Part shown: positions 14,425 through 21,554 of the stretch, piece after piece
Layout of the letters: the number at the start of each line of letters is the position of its first letter
Numbering within the stretch: the first letter of the stretch is position 1
Assembly (NCBI GenBank): GCA_016866645.1
Contig: VGLX01000001.1
Location: 1-24,442 of the forward strand
Reading direction: 5' to 3'
Source of the DNA: Candidatus Woesearchaeota archaeon
Lineage (GTDB): Archaea; Nanobdellota; Nanobdellia; SCGC-AAA011-G17; VGLX01
DNA length: 24,442 bases
The notes under the pieces: model-generated
Told to the model about the DNA's origin: nothing
Database searches by the model: none
The model's input: the letters and a program-made list of their open reading frames with translations, nothing else
Position numbers and translations under genes: made by a program

Positions 14425-17400
14425 TTAATGAGGGCATGATGGGAACGGGCATCCGCCAGAGTATTCGGACTCTGCGCTTACGAAATCCATAGTCTCGCCC
14501 TCTTCCCTGCCTATGACTGTGCCTAAGTATAGCACTTGTTCTTTCTTGCTGCCGTACCTGTAGATTGTTATGCCTTTGCAACCCAATTTGTAAGCTAACA
14601 GGTATGCTTTTTTTACGTCTTCTACGCTCGATTCGTGAGGGAAGTTTATCGTCTTGCTCACAGCGTTCTCAGTGTATTCCTGGAAAGCGGCCTGTATGCG
14701 GACGTGCCATTCTGGGTCTATGTCCAATGCAGTCTTGAATATTCTCTTGACGTCTTCAGGCACTTCTTCTATCTTTTGCACTGAGCCTGTCCTGGCTACT
14801 TTGCCCATTAGGCTTTCAGAGTAGAATCCTCTTTCCTTGGCTATGTTTTCGAAATAAGGGTTTATCTCTACCAGCCTGGTTCCGCCCATTACGTTCCTTA
14901 TGAATGTTATCGCGAATAATGGCTCTATGCCTGAGCTGCAGCCTGCGAGTATGCTTATCGTCCCTGTAGGGGCTATCGTAGTTACTGCTACGTTCCTCCT
15001 TTTCTTCTTGAAGCTGCTTTTTGAGAAGTTCGGGAACTCGCTTTTTTCCTTAGCCAGCTCCTCTGAGGTCTTGACAGCTTCGCTGTTGATGAATTTCATG
15101 AGTTTGCTGGCCGTTTTAACAGCGTCTTTAGAATCATAAGGTATCCCTAACTGTATGAGCATCTCGGCGAATCCCATAACCCCAAGACCTATACGCCTAT
15201 TGTCTTTCGAGACTTTTTCTATCTCCTTGATAGGGTATTTGTTCACGTCTATTACGTTATCTAAAAATCTTGTAGAAACCTTAACTATTTCTTTTAACCT
15301 GTCCCAGTCTATTTTGTTGTCTTTTACGAATTTTGCTAGGTTGATGCTTCCTAAGTTGCAGCTCTCGTAAGGATAAAGACCAACCTCGCCGCAATTGGAC
15401 ACTACTATGCCATTCGATATGAAAGAATGAGTCAGCGATTCTGTTAAGTCATAAACTCTTGTTTTTCCATAACCCTCAACTTTTTTTACTTTATCGATGA
15501 AATAATTTGAGTAATAAGTCTTTGAATTCAGTAAAGATACTTTATCATCATGCCTTCCGCATAAGAAGCCTATTTCATCTAAGAACTTAACCGCACTATC
15601 TTTGCTTACCTCTAGCTCAAAGAGCCTTCCGTCGCATGTATAATCTCTTTGTTCTCCTTTAACTGTTATATAAAAGAACTTTTTCTTCGGTTCCTTATGC
15701 CTGTCATAAATCCTCGATTTGATACCAAGATTTAACAGCAATAGCTGAACCTGTTTGAGCAATTTTTCTGATTTTGAAGTCACTCTTACATAAGAGGATT
15801 TATTCTTGACATAGTTTACAGTCCCGTCAGATGTGAACAATCCCTGCAAAAACCCTATCACCACTTCCTTCGGAGCTGTGAATACGCTTTTCGGAACCTC
15901 TTTCTCATCTGCAAGCACTGGTTTCACACCTAATCTTAAAAGAAAATTTGCAAAGAATTTAGAATGGAACGTTATCCACTTGACGCCTCTTAATTTTAAT
16001 TGTTCAGTAGGCTTGCCATCATAAATATTTTCTAATAATGGTTTTAGATAGTCCATTACGGGATAGTCTTGTTTTCCAAATATCCAAGCAGCCCTATGTT
16101 CTTTACCCGTTCTGAAATGTCCATCGCCTACAAGCCAACCTAATATCTGTCCAAGTTCTTTTGACCATTTTCTTGGAAGATTGAATCTATAGGCTCTACC
16201 ATTTTTACCTATTACTAAATTGTCTGGTATGAACGGAAGGTTATAATCTTTGTTGAATTTTCCTTCTTTACATTGAATCAAAACTTTATGCGTTTCTGAT
16301 AGGTCCTCCATCTTGACCCAACCTTCTGTAGTCATTATCTTATGGTCGGGAGTTGCTGTTACCTCATAACCTGATTTTGTAACAAGTTTTAGCGTCTCTT
16401 TTATACCGGAATCAAAAGTGGCAGTTGCCTCCCTTAAGCTTACGTTGTTTTGGTCGCCCATTAGAATGTATTGCTCGGTATAGCCATCTGAGACTTTAAT
16501 AGGCACTCTATTATCAACTAATATTTTAACGTTGGAGTTTACGATATCCTCGAATCTTTCTAAACCTTTATCAGTTGAAATCAAAGCATCTCCAGATATA
16601 CAAGGATTAGTTGCTTCTATAGGCCCGAAGTTTTTAACTAAAGGATTTTTCTTGTTGATCGTGTCGAAAAATATGAGCCCTGGGTCTCCTGTGCGCCAGG
16701 CGTACATGCATATCATGTCAAAAAGCTCAGCAGCGTTAAGTTTTCCGACTTCTGCTCCGGTCCTCGGGTTTATCAGGCTGTAGTCTTTCCCTTTCCTCGC
16801 CGCTTTCATGAACTTGTCGTTGACTCCTACTGAGAAGTTGAAGTTCACGAACTCATCCTCTTTGGCTTTTGATGTTATGAACTCTGTGATGTCTGGATGG
16901 TCGACGTTAAGTATTCCCATGTTCGCGCCTCTTCTCTTAGATCCCTGCTTGATAACATCCGTTGTTGTGTCGAAGACTCTTATGAACGATACCGGACCTG
17001 ACGCTACTCCTTTCGTGCTCTGGACCATGTCCCCTTTAGGCCTTAAGTGTGCGAACGTGAAACCTGTCCCGCCGCCAGCCTGCTGTATCAACGCTGTTGT
17101 TTTCACAGCCTCGAAGATGCTGTCTAAAGAATCAGAGACAGGTATTACAAAGCAAGCCGAAAGCATACCTAAACTTGTACCTGCGTTCATAAGCGTAGGG
17201 CTGTTGGGCAAGAACTCTAGATTTGATAAAATCCTGTAAAATCCTTCCTCACATTTAGCAGCTGAATCTTTGTTCTTCTCTGCTTTGGCTACTGCTTTAG
17301 CCAATCTCCGGAACATCTCATGAGGAGTCTCGACAACCTTTCCGTCTTTATCTTTGAGTAAGTACCTTCGTTCTAATACCCTCGCAGCGTTAATCGTAAG

Positions 17401-17727
17401 CTTTAAGCCGTCTTTCACTCCGAAGAACTCTCGTGCTTCCCTTATTTCTTTATGCTTTTCCCGGTAAAGTATGTAAGCCTTTGCCACATCAGCCAAGTTT
17501 TCCCGTATAAGGACTTCCTCTACAAAGTTCTGCACGTCCTCTACTGAGGGTATCTTCTTGGTGAACATCTTTTCCAAGTTGTTAACAACATTATCTGCGA
17601 GCTTGTCAGCCAGTTCCCCGTCTTCGTGCTTCACAGCAGTTATGGCCTTGTCTATCGCGTTCTTAATCTTATCAGGTTCAAACTTTACTATCCGTCCGTC
17701 TCTTTTTTTAATTTCAGAAATTGGCAA
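14425..17727 (-). CDS. nrdJ: Adenosylcobalamin-dependent ribonucleotide reductase (class II) with intein
   Basis: The 1100-codon ORF comprises a 697-residue reductase and a 403-residue intein (residues 376-778). It reduces ribonucleotides to deoxyribonucleotides via a B12-generated thiyl radical. Features: N-terminal ATP-cone (KKRDGRIVKFEPDKI, about 1-95), LPNSPTLMNAGT, SACFVIPV (Cys192, first redox Cys), QQAGGGTGFTF, KRRGANMG, EATNP followed after splicing by CGEVGLYPYESCNLGSINL (thiyl-radical Cys and, 11 residues on, the second redox Cys), VTTIAPTGTISILAGCSSGIEP, and a C-terminal GGCPFPSC pair for thioredoxin-type re-reduction. The start is TTG at 17727; an in-frame stop upstream leaves no ATG, and GGTG lies just before it. 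It heads the operon supplying its cofactor enzyme. Confidence 0.96.
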   Translation of the reverse strand: MPISEIKKRDGRIVKFEPDKIKNAIDKAITAVKHEDGELADKLADNVVNNLEKMFTKKIPSVEDVQNFVEEVLIRENLADVAKAYILYREKHKEIREAREFFGVKDGLKLTINAARVLERRYLLKDKDGKVVETPHEMFRRLAKAVAKAEKNKDSAAKCEEGFYRILSNLEFLPNSPTLMNAGTSLGMLSACFVIPVSDSLDSIFEAVKTTALIQQAGGGTGFTFAHLRPKGDMVQSTKGVASGPVSFIRVFDTTTDVIKQGSKRRGANMGILNVDHPDITEFITSKAKEDEFVNFNFSVGVNDKFMKAARKGKDYSLINPRTGAEVGKLNAAELFDMICMYAWRTGDPGLIFFDTINKKNPLVKNFGPIEATNPCISGDALISTDKGLERFEDIVNSNVKILVDNRVPIKVSDGYTEQYILMGDQNNVSLREATATFDSGIKETLKLVTKSGYEVTATPDHKIMTTEGWVKMEDLSETHKVLIQCKEGKFNKDYNLPFIPDNLVIGKNGRAYRFNLPRKWSKELGQILGWLVGDGHFRTGKEHRAAWIFGKQDYPVMDYLKPLLENIYDGKPTEQLKLRGVKWITFHSKFFANFLLRLGVKPVLADEKEVPKSVFTAPKEVVIGFLQGLFTSDGTVNYVKNKSSYVRVTSKSEKLLKQVQLLLLNLGIKSRIYDRHKEPKKKFFYITVKGEQRDYTCDGRLFELEVSKDSAVKFLDEIGFLCGRHDDKVSLLNSKTYYSNYFIDKVKKVEGYGKTRVYDLTESLTHSFISNGIVVSNCGEVGLYPYESCNLGSINLAKFVKDNKIDWDRLKEIVKVSTRFLDNVIDVNKYPIKEIEKVSKDNRRIGLGVMGFAEMLIQLGIPYDSKDAVKTASKLMKFINSEAVKTSEELAKEKSEFPNFSKSSFKKKRRNVAVTTIAPTGTISILAGCSSGIEPLFAITFIRNVMGGTRLVEINPYFENIAKERGFYSESLMGKVARTGSVQKIEEVPEDVKRIFKTALDIDPEWHVRIQAAFQEYTENAVSKTINFPHESSVEDVKKAYLLAYKLGCKGITIYRYGSKKEQVLYLGTVIGREEGETMDFVSAESEYSGGCPFPSCPH
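15394..16602 (-). mobile_element. Intein with intact LAGLIDADG endonuclease in nrdJ
   Basis: The 403-codon element begins with Cys (CISGDALIST, block A), with block B VTATPDHKIMTTEGW, and ends THSFISNGIVVSN directly before Cys779 of CGEVG. The penultimate residue is Ser instead of His. Both LAGLIDADG motifs keep their acidic residue: ILGWLVGDG (Asp535) and LQGLFTSDG (Asp634), so the homing endonuclease could be active. The insertion point NP/CGE is a known kind of intein site in ribonucleotide reductases, immediately before the catalytic thiyl Cys. Confidence 0.95.
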
Positions 17728-17775
17728 TTTTGCACCTTTATTTTTTTTATCTTAGGCTATAAGAGAGAGAACAAG

Positions 17776-17784
17776 TTTTTATAA
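17776..17784 (-). promoter_or_regulatory. TATA box of the nrdJ operon
   Basis: TTATAAAAA on the minus strand, about 53 nt before the TTG start. The predicted transcription start near 17752-17756 leaves a leader of roughly 25-30 nt containing GGTG about 6 nt before the start codon. This is one of the few leadered genes here, and it needs a Shine-Dalgarno because it starts with TTG. Confidence 0.5.
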
Positions 17785-17801
17785 CTTTCTATTCCCGAAA
17801 A

Positions 17802-17810
17802 GCATATAAG
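17802..17810 (+). promoter_or_regulatory. TATA box of the DUF192-murQ pair
   Basis: GCATATAAG centred 28 nt before ATG 17834, leaderless spacing, diverging from the nrdJ promoter within the same 106-nt gap. Confidence 0.55.
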
Positions 17811-17833
17811 CCCTAAGAGCGATTAAGTAGTGT

Positions 17834-18289
17834 ATGGGACTTCGCTACTTGGTGATACTTCTTTTGATGCTGGTTTTATTAGGGGGTTGTGGTAGTGGTG
17901 TTTCTAAGCGCGTATGTTTCGGTGATAAGTGCATGGAGGCAGAAGTCGTGTCTACGCCTGAGGAGAAACGGATAGGCCTTATGGGCAGAGAGGGTATTGA
18001 TAATGATAAGGTTATGCTGTTCGTATGGGAAGAAGAAGGGGTTTATAGCATTTGGATGAAGAACATGAAATTTTCTATAGACATAATCTGGGTGGGTAAA
18101 GACCTGAAAGTGAAGCATACTGAGTCGAACGTCCCGCCCTGCAGAGCTGACCCTTGCGAAGTTTATATGCCAAGAGAAAAGGTGTTGTATGTTGTGGAAA
18201 CTGTTTCAGGATTCGTATCAAAAAATAATATCAAAAACGGGGATGCTGTGAGATTAACTCTTGATGGTACCAATGAAAACGGTCACTGA
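17834..18289 (+). CDS. DUF192 family lipoprotein
   Basis: A 151-residue DUF192 protein (COG1430). The family signature is clear: VVSTPEEKRIGLMGRE, MLFVWEEEGVYSIWMKNMKFSIDIIWVG, then ESNVPPC--DPCEVYMP, YVVETVSGFV and GDAVRLTL. The N-terminus is a hydrophobic signal with a lipobox (VLLGGC, Cys19), so it is probably exported and tethered to the membrane, as many DUF192 proteins are. Its biochemical role is unknown. Its 3' end overlaps the start of the MurQ-like gene by about 17-29 nt, so the two are cotranscribed. Third codon positions favour T and G, unlike the A/C-ending nitrilase genes on the same strand. Confidence 0.88.
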   Translation: MGLRYLVILLLMLVLLGGCGSGVSKRVCFGDKCMEAEVVSTPEEKRIGLMGREGIDNDKVMLFVWEEEGVYSIWMKNMKFSIDIIWVGKDLKVKHTESNVPPCRADPCEVYMPREKVLYVVETVSGFVSKNNIKNGDAVRLTLDGTNENGH

Positions 18290-19106
18290 GTATAGGAATA
18301 AGAAGTCTGAGAATATTCATGAGAAGGACACTAAAGGTATCCTAAGCATTATCAACGAGGAGGACTGTGGTGTCGCTTTTTCTGTGAAAAAAGAGCTTGG
18401 AAAAATAGCTGAGGCTGCAGATGTCATAGCTGAAGCTTTTAAGAATTGTGGCAGGCTTTTCTTCATAGGCGCAGGCACGAGTGGAAGGTTAGGCATTATC
18501 CAGGCGGCTGAGTGCCCTCCGACTTTCGGAACAAGCCCAGAGATGGTGCAGGGAATAATTGCTGGTGGGAAAGAGTCAGTTTTTAGTGCCAAAGAGGGTG
18601 CTGAAGACAGTGAGGAAGATGGCTACGAGTCTGTTAAAGAATTGTTAACTTCTCAGGATGTTCTTGTCGGTGTGTCTGCAAGCGGAACTACTCCTTTTGT
18701 CATCGGCGGATTAAGAGCGGCTAAGGATAAAGGATGCAAAACAGTTTCTGTCAGTTGTAATAAAAACATGGCTATATCAAAACTGGCTGACGTAAGCATA
18801 GACATAGTAGTAGGTCCGGAGGTTTTGACTGGCTCTACAAGGATGAAATCTGGTACAGCCCAGAAGATGGTCTTGGACATGCTTACGACGACTGCTATGA
18901 TAAGAATCGGAAGGGTAAGCAATAATTTGATGACTAATCTTAAGCCTATTTCACAAAAGCTTAAAGAAAGGGCTGCAAGGATAGTTGTTGAACTCACTTC
19001 TTTGAAAGGCTTGCCTGGGGCTGAGGCTTTGAAAAAGGCTGAAGCGGTTTTGAAGAAGAACGGTTATGACATAGACAAAAGCGTGTCTGTTATCAAAAGT
19101 TCTTAA
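18273..19106 (+). CDS. murQ: MurQ-like N-acetylmuramic acid 6-phosphate etherase (SIS domain)
   Basis: In bacteria MurQ cleaves the lactyl ether of MurNAc-6-phosphate to GlcNAc-6-phosphate and D-lactate during murein recycling. This 277-residue protein has the MurQ opening TEYRNKKSENI, the SIS core GRLFFIGAGTSGRLGIIQAAECPPTF with the catalytic Glu (Glu80), the second catalytic Glu in EGAED (Glu111), GVSASGTTPFVIGGLRAA, GPEVLTGSTRMKSGTAQK and GRVSNNLMTNL, plus the C-terminal helical tail. The spacing of the two Glu residues equals that of E. coli Glu83/Glu114 as I recall it. TTG 18261 and ATG 18264 are alternative in-frame starts; ATG 18273 best matches the family N-terminus. Archaea lack murein, so the substrate may be scavenged bacterial MurNAc or another 3-O-ether sugar phosphate. 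Confidence 0.9.
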   Translation: MKTVTEYRNKKSENIHEKDTKGILSIINEEDCGVAFSVKKELGKIAEAADVIAEAFKNCGRLFFIGAGTSGRLGIIQAAECPPTFGTSPEMVQGIIAGGKESVFSAKEGAEDSEEDGYESVKELLTSQDVLVGVSASGTTPFVIGGLRAAKDKGCKTVSVSCNKNMAISKLADVSIDIVVGPEVLTGSTRMKSGTAQKMVLDMLTTTAMIRIGRVSNNLMTNLKPISQKLKERAARIVVELTSLKGLPGAEALKKAEAVLKKNGYDIDKSVSVIKSS

Positions 19107-19136
19107 GTTTCAGATGGTTTTGTGTTAGTTTTAGAC

Positions 19137-19143
19137 TTTTTTT
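19137..19143 (+). terminator. T-tract terminator after murQ
   Basis: A run of seven T about 30 nt past the murQ stop, preceded by T-rich DNA and without a clear hairpin, as for archaeal U-tract termination. The next operon has its own TATA box at 19159. Confidence 0.4.
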
Positions 19144-19158
19144 AGGTTCACCCAAACC

Positions 19159-19166
19159 TTTATATA
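19159..19166 (+). promoter_or_regulatory. TATA box of the nitrilase triplet, with Shine-Dalgarno
   Basis: TTTATATA at 19159-19166 predicts transcription from about 19187. GGGTGA at 19199-19204 then lies just before ATG 19207, acting as a ribosome-binding site and disfavouring GTG 19201 as start. This operon therefore has a short leader. Confidence 0.5.
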
Positions 19167-19206
19167 CTTGTTACTACTGAATAATGGTTAATATATTCGG
19201 GTGAAA

Positions 19207-20040
19207 ATGGACAGACGGCACTTTTTAAAGACGATGATATACGCCGGAGCGTTCTTAACACTAGACAGTTTAATATTCCCCCACAAAGGGCAAGAGTCCT
19301 TCAGCAAAGACAGGAATACAGAGACAATAAAAGCAGGATTACTAACCCTTGGCTCATTTGACCATGGCTACAAACAAGATGAAATCATAGACCTGATAGG
19401 AAAACACATAAGCAAACATAACCTTGACATCTTCCTAGGCCCTGAATGGCTGTTCCTTCCTGAAAAAGGGCTTTACACTAAAAAAGAAAAAGACGACCTG
19501 GTAAGCAAACTTGTGAACACGACAAAAGACAGGGATACATTCTCAGTTCCCGGCACAATAATGTGGCATGACAACAGTTTTTTCTACAACTCAGCACCGA
19601 TAATAACCAACGGAACACTCTTAGACGAGTATTTTAAGCGAACAGACGGCGGATCAATAAACTTGGCCGATGAAAGAGCGTGCCCAGTAAAAAAATATCG
19701 CAAAGGCCAAAAACGAGGCGTGTACAAATGGAGAGGATACACGATAGGCGTCGAAATCTGCGCAGACCATGGTCACCTGAAAGAAGAGATAACCAATGAA
19801 AAACTACCCCCTCTAGACATATATTTACTTTCCTCATGCGGGATGACCCTTGGCAGCTACAGCACACCATTAGATAAAAATGGCTATGCATTATATTCTG
19901 ATGGCTATTACAAAGCTTCAGGAGCTGCAAAAAGTACAAGCTACCAAGACGGAGAGATAATAGACCTTACCGAAGCAGTCGAAGACAAAAACCTCTTGAT
20001 ATATGAACTATCAATGAATAAGAAACAAGAACAATGCTAG
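19207..20040 (+). CDS. Tat-exported nitrilase-superfamily hydrolase (paralog 1)
   Basis: A 277-residue carbon-nitrogen hydrolase-like protein. The N-terminus MDRRHFLKTMIYAGAFLTL has the twin-arginine pattern RRxFLK followed by a hydrophobic segment, so export in folded form by Tat is likely. The nitrilase triad can be placed: Glu80 in LGPEWLFLP, Lys144 in DEYFKRTDGG, Cys185 in GVEICADHG. VPGTIMW and NSAPIITNG correspond to core strands. It heads three tandem paralogs; the next gene's ATG overlaps this stop. Compared with characterised nitrilases the sequence is short and distant, so the substrate (amide, carbamoyl or nitrile) cannot be named. The ATG at 19207 is preferred to the GTG at 19201 because of the Shine-Dalgarno. 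Confidence 0.78.
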   Translation: MDRRHFLKTMIYAGAFLTLDSLIFPHKGQESFSKDRNTETIKAGLLTLGSFDHGYKQDEIIDLIGKHISKHNLDIFLGPEWLFLPEKGLYTKKEKDDLVSKLVNTTKDRDTFSVPGTIMWHDNSFFYNSAPIITNGTLLDEYFKRTDGGSINLADERACPVKKYRKGQKRGVYKWRGYTIGVEICADHGHLKEEITNEKLPPLDIYLLSSCGMTLGSYSTPLDKNGYALYSDGYYKASGAAKSTSYQDGEIIDLTEAVEDKNLLIYELSMNKKQEQC

Positions 20041-20816
20041 AAGAAAAAATCAAAGCAGGACTAATATTAGAACCGACAGGCGGAAAAGAACTACAAAAAG
20101 AAAACCTAGCCGAAGAAATAGTGAGACACGTCCGTAACCATGACCTAGACATACTCTTAGGGCCGGAATGGCTGTTCCTGCCTCAAGGCAGAATGTATAA
20201 TGAACAAGAAAAAAACCAAATCATAAGCTATATCTCAGAGAACATCAAATCAACAGATGCGTTAATAATCCCCGGGACTATAATGTGGGAAAACAACACA
20301 CACGTTCACAACACCGCACCGATAATCCAGAAAGGAACAATACGTGAAGTTCACAAGTTCTCAGACGGCGGAACAAAATACACCGCAAAATTAAGAGGAT
20401 GCAACAAACCCAAATACAAAAACTTTGATGACCCAAAAACATTCAAATGGAGAGACTACAAGATAGGCATAGAAATATGCTCTGACATGGGACTTCTTAT
20501 AAGACCTTTGCAAAACAAATATTTAAAAGATACTGGACAGAAATATTGGATTCCACAAATGATGGAAGAAGAATGTTTCCTTGACTTCTACTTCTTAGTA
20601 TCATCAGGTATCGCCATATCAGGTGACAGGGACGCGATACCGTTAAGAAAGGGAGGTTATGGGTTGAACTCTAACGGCAACATCATTCCCGAGTCTATGG
20701 TCCTGAGAAGGGAACAGAAAGGGTTCACATTCCCGCAATGTACATACTCACAAAAATGGCCTGATACACAACTAGCCATCGAAATATACGAGCTAACAAA
20801 CCCGAGGAAAGAATAA
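20034..20816 (+). CDS. Nitrilase-superfamily hydrolase (paralog 2, no signal)
   Basis: A 260-residue paralog of the preceding gene, starting inside its last codons. It begins directly with the fold (KIKAGLILEP) and lacks a signal peptide, so it should be cytosolic. Triad: Glu45 in LGPEWLFLP, Lys108 in REVHKFSDGG, Cys149 in GIEICSDMG. Shared blocks include LDILLGPEWLFLP, IPGTIMW, NTAPII and GGYGLNSNG. It differs from paralogs 1 and 3 by an insertion after the catalytic Cys (about residues 155-175, LQNKYLKDTGQKYW) that would border the active site and could change substrate choice or oligomer contacts. Nitrilase-fold enzymes normally assemble as dimers or larger spirals, so the three paralogs could mix. 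Confidence 0.78.
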   Translation: MLEEKIKAGLILEPTGGKELQKENLAEEIVRHVRNHDLDILLGPEWLFLPQGRMYNEQEKNQIISYISENIKSTDALIIPGTIMWENNTHVHNTAPIIQKGTIREVHKFSDGGTKYTAKLRGCNKPKYKNFDDPKTFKWRDYKIGIEICSDMGLLIRPLQNKYLKDTGQKYWIPQMMEEECFLDFYFLVSSGIAISGDRDAIPLRKGGYGLNSNGNIIPESMVLRREQKGFTFPQCTYSQKWPDTQLAIEIYELTNPRKE

Positions 20817-20817
20817 A

Positions 20818-21543
20818 ATGTTAGAAAACAAATTAAGAGCAGGAATATTCATAAGCGAAACGTGGGACGGACATTCTCAAGAGGGGTTAACAAGATTGTT
20901 AGGAAACTTCATATATAACTACAACTTAGATATACTGTTAGGTCCAGAATGGCTATTCCTACCAAAAAACAGATTTTATTCTGAAAAAGAAAAATGTGAC
21001 ATCGTGCAATGCTTAGCTGAAATTACCGAAGGAAGAAAAACGTTACTGATCCCGGGAAGCATCATGTGGCACGATGAAAAGCATTACTACAACACAGTAC
21101 CAGTAATAACAGACGGTAAACTTTTAGGCGAGTACAACAAACAGAGTAATTGCGGCTCAAGTGATAAAGCCCTTGAAAGAGTCGCTACAGATAACCTAAC
21201 ATACAGAGCGGGTAGAGGTTTCGGATTGTATCATTGGAGCGAGTACAAGATCGGCGTTGAAATCTGCGCAGACCAAGGACTCTTAGCAGACCATATGCGA
21301 TGCAGGGAAGACCCTCTGCTTGATTTTTATTTCTTAGTATCTTGCGGCAAAAAGCTTATCAAAGAGTGCATGCCGATTAAAACTGGGGGTTACGGCTTGA
21401 ACTCGGACGGCTCTGGATGGATATCAGAGGTCATGCAAAGAAAGCCTACAGAAGGGCTAAAAGATGATTTCTGCAAGCTAAAGCCGTCAAACACCGATGA
21501 GTTACACTTAGACATATACGAACTGCAAATCAACAAACCCTAA
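20818..21543 (+). CDS. Nitrilase-superfamily hydrolase (paralog 3, no signal)
   Basis: A 241-residue third paralog, starting one base after the previous stop. Cytosolic by lack of a signal. Triad: Glu44 in LGPEWLFLP, Lys108 in GEYNKQSNCG, Cys150 in GVEICADQG. IPGSIMWHD, NTVPVITDG and GGYGLNSDG match the paralogs. It is closer to paralog 1 around the Cys (VEICAD) and to paralog 2 near the C-terminus (LDFYFLVS, YGLNSDG). All three keep a complete triad, so none looks like a decayed copy. Its stop is 11 nt from the stop of the convergent PBP4-like gene. Confidence 0.78.
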   Translation: MLENKLRAGIFISETWDGHSQEGLTRLLGNFIYNYNLDILLGPEWLFLPKNRFYSEKEKCDIVQCLAEITEGRKTLLIPGSIMWHDEKHYYNTVPVITDGKLLGEYNKQSNCGSSDKALERVATDNLTYRAGRGFGLYHWSEYKIGVEICADQGLLADHMRCREDPLLDFYFLVSCGKKLIKECMPIKTGGYGLNSDGSGWISEVMQRKPTEGLKDDFCKLKPSNTDELHLDIYELQINKP

Positions 21544-21554
21544 GAAATATATTG

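Noticed and set aside
16808..17239. 143-codon plus-strand ORF opposite nrdJ
   Set aside because: Antisense to conserved reductase blocks; no start signal or family resemblance.
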